This document shows positions 36,643 to 44,044 of a stretch of DNA of 64,000 bases, piece by piece (within the stretch, counting starts at the first letter, position 1; every line of letters starts with the position of its first letter). The position numbers and the translations under genes are program-made. Source of the DNA: Pseudoalteromonas luteoviolacea (GTDB taxonomy: Bacteria > Pseudomonadota > Gammaproteobacteria > Enterobacterales > Alteromonadaceae); assembly GCF_001696455.1 (NCBI RefSeq), contig NZ_MAUJ01000003.1, positions 448,735 to 512,734 on the forward strand, written 5' to 3'. The notes under the pieces are model-generated. The model ran no database searches. It worked only from the letters and a program-made list of their open reading frames with translations, and was not told where the DNA came from.

Positions 36643-37125
36643 ATGAACTTAACGATACGCCCAGCACAAAAGCAAGATGCCGCAACAATACTGCACTTTA
36701 TTAACGAGCTAGCCATATATGAAAAAGAGCCAGATGCCGTTCTAAACACAGTACAAGAAATCGAAACTAAGTTGTTTGGAGAGGATGTACGAGCACATGC
36801 GGTGATATGCGAACAAGATGGTGAAGCCATTGGATTTGCAGTGTATTTCTTTAACTACTCAACTTGGCTTGGCAAATACGGCCTATACCTCGAAGACCTA
36901 TATGTTGCAAAAGACAAACGTGGCGCAGGGGCTGGTAAAGCATTAATGAAACACTTAGCACAGCTTGCTGTACAGAAAGACTGTGGCCGATTCGAATGGG
37001 TTGTTTTAGATTGGAATAAGCCAGCTATCGACTTCTACCAAAGTATTGGCGCTGAACCACAAGACGAGTGGATCATATACAGGTTAACAGGACAAGCACT
37101 TAAAGATTTTGCACAGCAGCCTTAA
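36643..37125 (+). CDS. GNAT family N-acetyltransferase (diamine/thialysine acetyltransferase-like)
   Basis: The 160-residue enzyme has the pattern of the spermidine/thialysine acetyltransferase group: IRPAQKQDAATILHFINELAIYE, GFAVYFFNYSTWLGKYGLYLEDLYV, the acetyl-CoA loop KRGAGAGKALM and FEWVVLDWNKPAIDFYQSIGA. It may acetylate polyamines or small amines. The ATG at 36643 starts the conserved strand; an earlier frame from 36559 is unsupported. The divergent LysR gene may control it. Its stop overlaps the convergent DUF2314 gene by four bases. Confidence 0.85.
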   Translation: MNLTIRPAQKQDAATILHFINELAIYEKEPDAVLNTVQEIETKLFGEDVRAHAVICEQDGEAIGFAVYFFNYSTWLGKYGLYLEDLYVAKDKRGAGAGKALMKHLAQLAVQKDCGRFEWVVLDWNKPAIDFYQSIGAEPQDEWIIYRLTGQALKDFAQQP

Positions 37126-37616
37126 AGGTCGATGTACTTCTCCTTCATCGCATTCAATTCAGGCGGTAAATCAATACCGTCTCGCTGCGCTATCGTGAAC
37201 ATAGCGCGCTGAATATACCCACCATAAATATTGCCCACATCATCTGTGATTTGCCAATCTTCGATGTCATCGAGTTGACATACAAAGTTGTGCGCCATCT
37301 TTCCACTGTGTGTAATTGGGGGCGTTACAAGAAACACACTCACTTCATTCCCTTTAATCGTTTCGACATGCGCGCCTAAATGTTCCACTACGCCATGATC
37401 ACTTTCAAAGCCCAGTTTCACAAAGGCATCTTTGGGATATTTTAAAAATAGCGCTTTGAATTCATCTATCGATGCTTTTGCTAGTTCAACGGCCTCTAAC
37501 ACCAGAGGATCATCGGGGTCAGTCTCCAGCGGCGGAAACGTTTCTGACGACGAGCTATATCGATAATGTAGCCATAGCCCTAAAAGTAAAGCAACAAAGA
37601 GTAAACCCCAATACAT
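37122..37616 (-). CDS. DUF2314 family membrane-anchored protein
   Basis: The 164-residue product has one N-terminal membrane helix (LLFVALLLGLWLHY). The soluble domain contains the DUF2314 pattern: HLGAHVETIKGNEVSVFLVTP, DIEDWQITDDVGNIYGGYIQRAMF. Such domains occur in toxin-immunity and inner-membrane proteins, with no known activity. The gene ends converge with the GNAT gene, sharing four bases. Confidence 0.75.
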   Translation of the reverse strand: MYWGLLFVALLLGLWLHYRYSSSSETFPPLETDPDDPLVLEAVELAKASIDEFKALFLKYPKDAFVKLGFESDHGVVEHLGAHVETIKGNEVSVFLVTPPITHSGKMAHNFVCQLDDIEDWQITDDVGNIYGGYIQRAMFTIAQRDGIDLPPELNAMKEKYIDL

Positions 37617-37800
37617 ATCGGCTCCTTAACAACAAGATTCATCAGCTATAAAGCTTGCTTTAGCAGCAAATTTAAACATTCTTTGTGTGTTGACAGCTGT
37701 CCTGAATTATCAAGATAAAGTTCTTATGGATCATAAAACAAGTGTAGTGAAGGCAAATGAAATCACGTAATAAAATACGTATCTATTTCAGATAAATAAT

Positions 37801-38028
37801 ATGGATAAGAAGAAAACAATTAGGCAAGTTACGCCCGTCCCTCAAAGTACTCAGCCTTTAAGTGTAATTGCAAAGGAGAACTGCTATAACAATGTCAATG
37901 AGATTGTAAAAATGCAAAAAGCTGCACATTTACATGCTTTTACAAAAGTACTAATTATCTATGTGTTACAGAGCAGTATGCTTTTGCTGGCGCTTCTGTT
38001 GCTTTCTACGCAGGTTGTTACCAAGTAA
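37801..38028 (+). CDS. small membrane protein of unknown function, uncertain
   Basis: A 75-codon frame opens at an ATG at 37801. The product is polar at first and ends with one membrane helix (VLIIYVLQSSMLLLALLLLS). There is no visible ribosome binding site, and its last 60 bases overlap the convergent gene ending at 37966. It may be real or a chance frame; the helix-ended form is the only support. Confidence 0.3.
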   Translation: MDKKKTIRQVTPVPQSTQPLSVIAKENCYNNVNEIVKMQKAAHLHAFTKVLIIYVLQSSMLLLALLLLSTQVVTK

Positions 38029-38352
38029 ATCTTCTCGGCTCACTAAAAACCCACAGATACTACTCACAACAATATAAATGCCATACATAGACCCTATGTA
38101 AACCCAGTTATTTTGGCTGGTTAGTAAGGCGATATTGGTTCCATCATTCACGAAAAGTACATTAACAACAGACAAAGCAAACACAACCCGGTAATAAAGG
38201 ACATGTCCTAAATGACTGGCAAATGCCGCGACAAGCAATGCAAATAAGCAAAGATAAAAGCCAATGACGGAATTCGCACCCGGTTGGTAGCTTGGAAAGA
38301 TAGCGAATATTGAAATAAGTACCGAGCTCCATCCCGATATATGATAAATCAT
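37966..38352 (-). CDS. small integral membrane protein of unknown function
   Basis: The 128-residue product has four hydrophobic segments (e.g. VLISIFAIFPSY, VIGFYLCLFALLVAAFA, YIGSMYGIYIVVSSICGF) and ends with a basic, Gln-rich tail (RRKQQKRQQKH). Its ATG is preceded by AAGGGAACTGA. I recognise no family. The positive tail predicts a cytoplasmic C-terminus. Confidence 0.6.
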   Translation of the reverse strand: MIYHISGWSSVLISIFAIFPSYQPGANSVIGFYLCLFALLVAAFASHLGHVLYYRVVFALSVVNVLFVNDGTNIALLTSQNNWVYIGSMYGIYIVVSSICGFLVSREDLLGNNLRRKQQKRQQKHTAL

Positions 38353-38464
38353 TTTCAGTTCCCTTGAATTAAATTGTTATTTTTTGTAAACCGCTACGTA
38401 TGAAGCGATTATGGTAGAAGTAAGTCAAATTGGCAACTCCTTTAGGTTTATATCTTAGTCTGAG

Positions 38465-39031
38465 CTAGTCATTTATTATGGTTTCAACCCGCTCTTTTAA
38501 TGCAGGAATTGCATCGGTCTCAAACCATGGGTTATTTTTCAACCAATGAAAGTTACGCGGACTTGGATGCGGTATCGCGATTTTTGAAGGCAAATATTTT
38601 GACCATTGCTGCGAGCTTTTCGTCACATTATTGAAATCCTCTAAATGATATGATTGCGCATACTGGCCGATCAGAATAGTCAGTTCAACATTCACAAATT
38701 CGTTCAGTACTTTTTCTCGCCAAGTTTTCGCACATATTTTGGGGGGAGGATTGTCTCCACTTTTTCCTTTTCCGGGATAGCAAAAAGCCATCGGCACAAT
38801 TGCAAATAAGTTTGGGTCGTAAAATTGTTCCTCACTTACTCCCAACCACATTCTCAAACGTTTACCACTTGCATCGTTAAAGGGTTTACCAGTTTTATAC
38901 ACACTCAGGCTCGGCGCTTGCCCGGCTATGAGTATTTTTGCAGCGTTCGCACCTTGCACCACTGGACGGGGCTCAAAGCCAAACTGCTTATAGCACAGAC
39001 GGCAACTATTAATTTCATCAAGCAAATTCAT
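38465..39031 (-). CDS. uracil-DNA glycosylase family protein
   Basis: The 188-residue protein has the UDG superfamily layout: CRLCYKQFGFEPRPVV, ILIAGQAPSLSVYKTGKPFNDASGKRL (active-site loop region), and the PHPSPRNFHWL late motif (H-P-S-P). The N-terminal C-x-x-C hints at a metal or Fe-S site as in family 4/5 enzymes, but the full four-Cys set is not evident. It belongs to the group often annotated uracil-DNA glycosylase family; activity on uracil is not certain. The ATG at 39031 follows AAGG; GTG codons seven codons upstream are possible. Confidence 0.8.
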   Translation of the reverse strand: MNLLDEINSCRLCYKQFGFEPRPVVQGANAAKILIAGQAPSLSVYKTGKPFNDASGKRLRMWLGVSEEQFYDPNLFAIVPMAFCYPGKGKSGDNPPPKICAKTWREKVLNEFVNVELTILIGQYAQSYHLEDFNNVTKSSQQWSKYLPSKIAIPHPSPRNFHWLKNNPWFETDAIPALKERVETIIND

Positions 39032-39052
39032 CAAATTATGCCTTGTCACCAC

Positions 39053-39391
39053 ATTGAATGGCTTTCATTACCCAAAAAATGATTTAGTCTTCGTTATAGC
39101 AAGACCTGAGTTCTTACAAAAAAATTTCTTATGAAGTGAATTCACCCCAACTTTAATCCTTAAAAACTTTTTCTCAACTACTTCAGTAAACTAGTGAAAA
39201 TAAATTATTTTCACAAAAAACTATGTTACTACCAATTAACTCGTCATGTATTCCACATGTAGCAAAAATTTTAATATAAAAATTCCAACTCATTCAAACG
39301 TCACTTTAACGCATTTAGCAATGATAATTACTGTCATTTGCAAAACTATTCGTGGATAATCAAGGATCTCAGAAAAAACACTAGGAACATT
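39053..39391. other. intergenic region upstream of the iron operon
   Basis: Apart from the Fur box at 39320-39339 these 339 bases are AT-rich with no convincing open frame. Both divergent promoters must lie here. Confidence 0.5.
39318..39341. promoter_or_regulatory. Fur box
   Basis: AATGATAATTACTGTCATT (39320-39338) resembles the gammaproteobacterial Fur consensus, a 19-bp palindrome of GATAAT-type hexamers. The flanking GCA and TGC extend the symmetry. It lies 50 bases before the DUF3649 start, so the three-gene operon should be repressed by iron. Confidence 0.65.
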
Positions 39392-39691
39392 ATGTCACAA
39401 GCAGACAATGCCTTGACTCTTAGATATCGGCTAAGCGTATTGTCCCGATTTTGCGCTGCAATATTTGGCGGTTATTTTTTTACTGCATACAGCGTAGCTC
39501 TGCTTAGTTTACTTATACCAACCACAAAGGTAGACGCTGTCTTATACAGTGTTTGCGCCAGTATATTAATTTACAGCTGCATTTTTATCGCAGTATTTGG
39601 CGTTCGCTCTCAAAGATGGATTTGGTCATCTTTGGTGTTAAGTATTTTAGGATTGGATTTACTGACTCGATATATCCAGGGGGGAATATGA
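39392..39691 (+). CDS. DUF3649 family iron-uptake membrane protein
   Basis: The 99-residue protein has three membrane segments (FGGYFFTAYSVALLSLLIP, VLYSVCASILIYSCIFI, WSSLVLSILGLDLL) with the DUF3649 layout. It is the first gene of a unit with PepSY and DUF3325 proteins; such units are found downstream of siderophore receptors and thought to aid ferric-siderophore reduction or iron export from the periplasm. The ATG at 39392 has AGGAA upstream. Its stop overlaps the next start (ATGA). Confidence 0.7.
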   Translation: MSQADNALTLRYRLSVLSRFCAAIFGGYFFTAYSVALLSLLIPTTKVDAVLYSVCASILIYSCIFIAVFGVRSQRWIWSSLVLSILGLDLLTRYIQGGI

Positions 39692-41277
39692 AAGAGAGCT
39701 TTTTTCGCTCAATGACTTGGCTGCACACCTGGGTAGGTTTACTACTATGTTGGCTATTATTTTTAATTTTCTTTGCAGGTACTATTAGCTTTTTCCGCCA
39801 TGAAATTAGCTTATGGAATCAGCCTGCAGTCCATAGCATTGACCATAACAAGCAGCAGCAACAGACACTCATAGAGTCGGGGTTAAAGTATTTAGACAGG
39901 GCCGCACCAGAAGCTAATAGATGGTGGATTGGGCTACCATCAAATAGGCAACCAGAGCTTCAAGTATCGCACCGACACACTCAAGGAGAAGGTAAACGAG
40001 ATAAATGGATTGATGAGCGGCTCGATCCCAATACCCTCTCTCCAGTTGAGGGGTTGATTGAAACCAAAGGCGGCAACTTTTTCTATCGCCTCCATTTCGA
40101 TTTACACTATATGGATAGAAAGCTTGCGAGGTGGCTCGTTTGCTTTGCATCTTTGTTTATGCTGATAGCCCTTATTTCGGGCATTGTCATACACAAACGT
40201 ATTTTTAAAGATCTATTCCAATTTAGACCCCAAAAGGGCGTTAGAGCTTGGCTAGATGCGCATAATCTATCATCTGTATTGGCGCTACCATTTCACCTAA
40301 TGATCACCTATACAGGCCTGATCACCTTAATATTTATGCTATTTCCAAACCCTGCTGAAACGCTATATGAAGACGGGCTAAAAGGATTTAGAGCAGATTT
40401 TTATCCAGAGAGACAGCGCATTGACGCATCCGATATAAAGGTTAACTATCCCGCGTTTACAGCGGCTTTCACTCACTTTTATCAAAATTGGCCAGAGCAA
40501 AAAATTAAACGCGTCATAGTTGATCACCCTAGTAATGCTGCAGTTAATATCAAAATTTACGGCGATAATGGCACTTTAATTCGAGATGAATACCCATATT
40601 GGCAGTATTCAGGTACTACCGGAGAATTGCTTAAAACGGCTCGTCTCGATCCTAGTAACGCAGAAGTGCTTTACGGCGGTATGATAGCAGTACACAGTGG
40701 CCGACTTGCTCACCCAGGCCTGCGTTGGCTTTACTTCATCTGCGGTATTGCCGGCTGCATCATGATTGCCAGTGGCTGTATCATGTGGGCAAAACGTATC
40801 AGAGAACGTCTAAAACCAACTCAAACCGCAAGCTTTGGACTGAAGCTTGTTGAAACACTGAATGTCGCTACGATAATGGGATTGCCGTTGGCAACCGCGG
40901 GGTTCTTTTACGCAAACCGATTATTGCCAGCAGATATGGTAGCAAGGGCTGATAACGAAGTTCTGACCTTCTTTTTAGTTTGGTTAGCGACCGCGTTGTT
41001 CACTTGTGTATTCAGAGATAAACGTGCATGGCATTGGCTAGCATACAGCAATGCAGTTGTTTGGTTGTTACTGCCCGTTTGTAATGCACTTACCACTGAC
41101 GGTAATTTGGTGACGTATATCCTAGATGGTAAGTGGATCTTGGCCAGTTTTGATTTAGCATTTATTGCAACCGCGTTGGTGTTCTACCTACAAGCAAAAA
41201 AACTTGCTGCGAAGGTGACTGTCAACAAACGCGTTGTAAATAAGTCCCCCCGAGCAACCGCGGAGCAGCGCGCATGA
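39688..41277 (+). CDS. PepSY-associated TM protein (ferric-siderophore reductase-like)
   Basis: The 529-residue inner-membrane protein has four or more membrane helices and the PepSY-TM pattern: WLHTWVGLLLCWLLFLIFFAGT at the N-terminus, the conserved FFYRLHFDLHYM, LDAHNLSSVLALPFHLMITYTGLI (His residues), and GGMIAVHSGRLAHPGLRWLYFICGIAG. His residues in paired helices suggest heme ligation and electron transfer to iron in the periplasm. Start ATG at 39688 overlaps the previous stop. The frame open to 39553 is not used. Confidence 0.85.
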   Translation: MKESFFRSMTWLHTWVGLLLCWLLFLIFFAGTISFFRHEISLWNQPAVHSIDHNKQQQQTLIESGLKYLDRAAPEANRWWIGLPSNRQPELQVSHRHTQGEGKRDKWIDERLDPNTLSPVEGLIETKGGNFFYRLHFDLHYMDRKLARWLVCFASLFMLIALISGIVIHKRIFKDLFQFRPQKGVRAWLDAHNLSSVLALPFHLMITYTGLITLIFMLFPNPAETLYEDGLKGFRADFYPERQRIDASDIKVNYPAFTAAFTHFYQNWPEQKIKRVIVDHPSNAAVNIKIYGDNGTLIRDEYPYWQYSGTTGELLKTARLDPSNAEVLYGGMIAVHSGRLAHPGLRWLYFICGIAGCIMIASGCIMWAKRIRERLKPTQTASFGLKLVETLNVATIMGLPLATAGFFYANRLLPADMVARADNEVLTFFLVWLATALFTCVFRDKRAWHWLAYSNAVVWLLLPVCNALTTDGNLVTYILDGKWILASFDLAFIATALVFYLQAKKLAAKVTVNKRVVNKSPRATAEQRA

Positions 41278-41609
41278 TGTATAGCTTCGCAATGCTCCTT
41301 TGCTTAGGGGCTTTTTACGCTTTTGCAATGACCAAAACAGCACACTACAAGAGCGTCTTTGGCACGAGGCCGAATCAAGTGCAAACCCAGCGTTTTAACA
41401 GAAGTGGATGGATCATTATTTTACTAAGTTTTATCGTTAACCTTTCTCAAGGGGTAGGGTACGGTAGCTTGATGTTCTGTGGACAAATGGCCCTATCCGT
41501 TTTACTCCTTGCTGTGTGTTTAACTTATCAACCCAATTGGATGAGATCACTTTTATACCTACTTCCCTTGTCTGGTTTGATTGTGGTCGTATCTGGACTG
41601 GTATTTTAA
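41274..41609 (+). CDS. DUF3325 family membrane protein
   Basis: The 111-residue protein has three hydrophobic segments and matches DUF3325: FYAFAMTKTAHYKSVFG, and RSGWIIILLSFIVNLSQGVGYG. It overlaps the PepSY stop (ATGATG) and is the last gene of the iron operon. Function unknown beyond its regular association. Confidence 0.7.
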   Translation: MMYSFAMLLCLGAFYAFAMTKTAHYKSVFGTRPNQVQTQRFNRSGWIIILLSFIVNLSQGVGYGSLMFCGQMALSVLLLAVCLTYQPNWMRSLLYLLPLSGLIVVVSGLVF

Positions 41610-41613
41610 ATGC

Positions 41614-41647
41614 CTGAGCTGCAGATAGCGCCTTATCTGCAGCTCAG
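41614..41647 (+). terminator. 14-bp stem after the iron operon
   Basis: CTGAGCTGCAGATA (41614-41627) pairs exactly with TATCTGCAGCTCAG (41634-41647) around six bases, just past the DUF3325 stop. There is no T run, and the 3' arm overlaps the first GATC repeat by three bases. Confidence 0.6.
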
Positions 41648-42250
41648 ATCACGATTTTACTACCTTTACCTCTCTATTTTCTCAGCGCCCTCTTAAAATC
41701 CGTCAACAAAGTTAGTAAAAAGCTGATCTCTACGTAATTTGATGCCTTTGACTTAGTAAATACGTGATCTATTTTCTCCGAATTGGATACCTAAGTTAGT
41801 AAAAATACGATCTCTAAGATATATGTTGGTAAAAAGGTGATCTCTAGTCGGCGATTTCAACCTTTTGGTTAGTAAAATCATGATCTCAAACAACTATAGG
41901 TACAAATGAATTATAATTTTCTAGTAAAACATGACAAATCAAGGGGCTATTTCTATCACTTTAGCCACTCTATGTTAGTAAAAATGTGATCTGTCTAATA
42001 CCAACCCATGTTTTTACCAACTAAGCGCCACCAAGTTAGTAAAATCACGATCTGAATACCCCTAACTTAGTAAATTAGTGATCTCTGAGTAATAAGGCAT
42101 ACATTAAAACTGCATTTTTAGTGATTGAATCTTCGAGAAATTGGAGCTTAAATAATTGATTTTAATATAGATGAACTCTTTATTTTGGTGCCATGACCAC
42201 ACAGCTGATTAACAGAGTCGCTAAGTCAATGTAAGTAAAATCCTGATCTC
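41645..42250. repeat. cluster of ten 20-bp bipartite GATC repeats (iteron-like)
   Basis: Ten copies of a 20-bp motif with consensus GTTAGTAAAANNNTGATCTC lie in this gene-free block: 41711-41730, 41752-41771, 41795-41814, 41825-41844, 41868-41887, 41974-41993, 42035-42054, 42066-42085, 42231-42250 and, inverted, 41645-41664. TTAGTAAA and GATCT are nearly fixed while the three central bases vary. The spacers (30-165 bp) share no sequence. This is the signature of repeated protein-binding sites rather than tandem duplication. A partial inverted half-site is at 42007-42022. Every copy has a GATC, so Dam methylation could modulate binding, as in iterons of RctB-type initiators. No rep gene is in the window. 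Confidence 0.8.
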
Positions 42251-42324
42251 AAATTAAACGACCCACTAATGGCCATGTTTAATCTGGGCGAAGAAAGAAG
42301 GGGGAGCTCACTCCCCACCTAAAT

Positions 42325-43977
42325 TTAGTTTTTTGACCAGTCTAATTGCATATCCCAAGCAAATTGCTTGCTTTCTTTTAGGGGCGCTTGAGCGTCGTCT
42401 ACTTGCTGCAATACGTTCTTCGCTTTTACTAACGTTGCGTCACGACCAAATAAATAACTTTGCTCCTTTACAATCGTTAGGTAAGCCTTGTTCAATGCAA
42501 GTGCGCGCTGTTTTGATGGTGTGATCAACTCATATAAGTTAACCGCAGATTGCACTTTTTCCATATCGACTTTGCCACCAGTAAACCACTTTTTTAGCAT
42601 TTCTTGGTTTTGACGAAATTCATCACCGCCGCCGACTCGGTCCATATAGGTTAAGAATTCTCCTTGCTGCTCTCCCACATTTGGTACATCTTTTTGCGTG
42701 CGCAGATTGATGTAACCCCATCCTTCAGCACCTTCTACCTTTCGGGCAAATGAAAAGGTTTGATCGTAGGTGGAGCCAACCGTTTTATGACAACCATTAC
42801 AAAAGGCGAGTTCTTGCGCATGCTGTGGTCTCAACTCGCCATTGCTGTCTTCAATATAGCCATTGATGGTCCAACCGAATGTATTATTGACGCCCCTATC
42901 TCCTAAGTACATGGTCACAGGCATTTTCTCGAACTCTTTCTCTTTTGCTTCTCGATAGTAGGAAGCCGCGATTTCCTGATTGGACTTGAAGTTATGCTTT
43001 TTCATATAGCGCAACTCTTTGAGTCGCGGTGCATTATAGATTTCACCACGCTCGTCAACACCCAAGTAGCGTACTGTATGCAAGAACTCCGTACCTTCAG
43101 GGTAAAGCATATGTGCTAACATTTCCTCGCTGTCTCCGACATACTTAGGCTGTGTAATAATTTTGGAGACATTCGTCAGCTTTCCATCACCGTTGAGATC
43201 TTGGCCAACTCGTTGTTCAGAGATTTGAGGCACACTGATTTCCTTTAACCCTTTTACAGCCAACTCTGTTAAACTCAAATTAGCAAGATAAACATCTTGG
43301 CTATACGCGCCATTTAAGGTTTGAAACGCGCGAGGCAGACGGATCATCACATCACCCGTTGAGCCATTCGTTGGCCAAAATGTGCTGGGAAAAGGCTTGT
43401 AGTTAAAGGCGACCCAACCACTGCCATCACGAGCAAACCCCAATTCATCAAACGCTTTTTCAGGAAATGCTAAATCTTTAATTGGTGTTATCTCACCTTT
43501 CCAAGCCGCATTTTTAGAAATCTTTTCTATGAATGGGCTGTAATTATCCTGCTCTACCCAGTTAGTAATTTCTTGATCTGAGATCTCTTTAATAAGCTCT
43601 GTTCGGTCAATAAATAAGTTCTTCCAATGGTTAGTCAAACCGAGATCTGAGAATTCATAATCACCTTGAAGGTCACCATCATTCATTACATTAGGGCGAT
43701 TTTTCTGTTCATGATATGACTGGTGACATGCATAGCATGGGTTATTAACCCCATCGGTTTTAGTGTAACACTGAGGTGGGATCACCGACTCGGGGTTATA
43801 AACTTCTTCATGCTCAATATAGGCTGTAGCTGGGATGTCGTCACCCGATTTATATGGTGCCTTGGCGACTTTTTCTGCAACCTCAGTTGGTAAAATTTTG
43901 CTCTGCTGTGGCATGTCAGAACACCCACTTAAAAGCAGGGCTGACGTAATGGTAGTAATAAGTAATTGGTGTTGCAT
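42325..43977 (-). CDS. diheme c-type cytochrome-like lipoprotein
   Basis: The 550-residue product has a lipoprotein signal (MQHQLLITTITSALLLSGC) and two CxxCH heme-binding motifs: CYACH near residue 82 and CNGCH near residue 400. The intervening segments (e.g. GWVAFNYKPFPSTFWPTNGS, RLPRAFQTLNGAYSQDV) recur in this family of large diheme lipoproteins. It is probably a periplasmic electron carrier or oxidase. The PhoX-like gene precedes it by 67 bases on the same strand but a terminator lies between. A 20-bp match to the GATC repeat occurs inside it (43561-43580). The ATG at 43977 begins the signal. Confidence 0.75.
   Translation of the reverse strand: MQHQLLITTITSALLLSGCSDMPQQSKILPTEVAEKVAKAPYKSGDDIPATAYIEHEEVYNPESVIPPQCYTKTDGVNNPCYACHQSYHEQKNRPNVMNDGDLQGDYEFSDLGLTNHWKNLFIDRTELIKEISDQEITNWVEQDNYSPFIEKISKNAAWKGEITPIKDLAFPEKAFDELGFARDGSGWVAFNYKPFPSTFWPTNGSTGDVMIRLPRAFQTLNGAYSQDVYLANLSLTELAVKGLKEISVPQISEQRVGQDLNGDGKLTNVSKIITQPKYVGDSEEMLAHMLYPEGTEFLHTVRYLGVDERGEIYNAPRLKELRYMKKHNFKSNQEIAASYYREAKEKEFEKMPVTMYLGDRGVNNTFGWTINGYIEDSNGELRPQHAQELAFCNGCHKTVGSTYDQTFSFARKVEGAEGWGYINLRTQKDVPNVGEQQGEFLTYMDRVGGGDEFRQNQEMLKKWFTGGKVDMEKVQSAVNLYELITPSKQRALALNKAYLTIVKEQSYLFGRDATLVKAKNVLQQVDDAQAPLKESKQFAWDMQLDWSKN
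43561..43580 (+). repeat. near-match to the GATC repeat within the diheme gene
   Basis: GTTAGTAATTTCTTGATCTG shares both conserved halves with the cluster consensus but has T in two of the A-run positions. It lies in coding sequence and may be chance. Confidence 0.35.
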
Positions 43978-44002
43978 TTGTATGACTTCCATTTTTAATG
44001 CG

Positions 44003-44030
44003 AAAAAAGCGGTGCCTCAGCACCGCTTTG
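44003..44030 (-). terminator. intrinsic terminator between the PhoX-like and diheme genes
   Basis: AAAGCGGTGC (44006-44015) pairs exactly with GCACCGCTTT (44020-44029) around CTCA. On the minus strand six T follow. It ends the PhoX transcript, 26 bases before the diheme start, or partly attenuates readthrough. Confidence 0.75.
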
Positions 44031-44044
44031 GTTTTTAGTTGTTA

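Larger units (their letters stand above)
41610..42324. other. gene-free region holding the repeat cluster
   Basis: These 715 bases between the iron operon and the diheme gene hold no convincing open frame. They are AT-rich and dominated by the GATC repeats. Confidence 0.6.

Noticed and set aside
43886..43905. Further match to the GATC repeat (GTTGGTAAAATTTTGCTCTG)
   Set aside because: It lacks the GATC and has other changes; probably chance in coding DNA.
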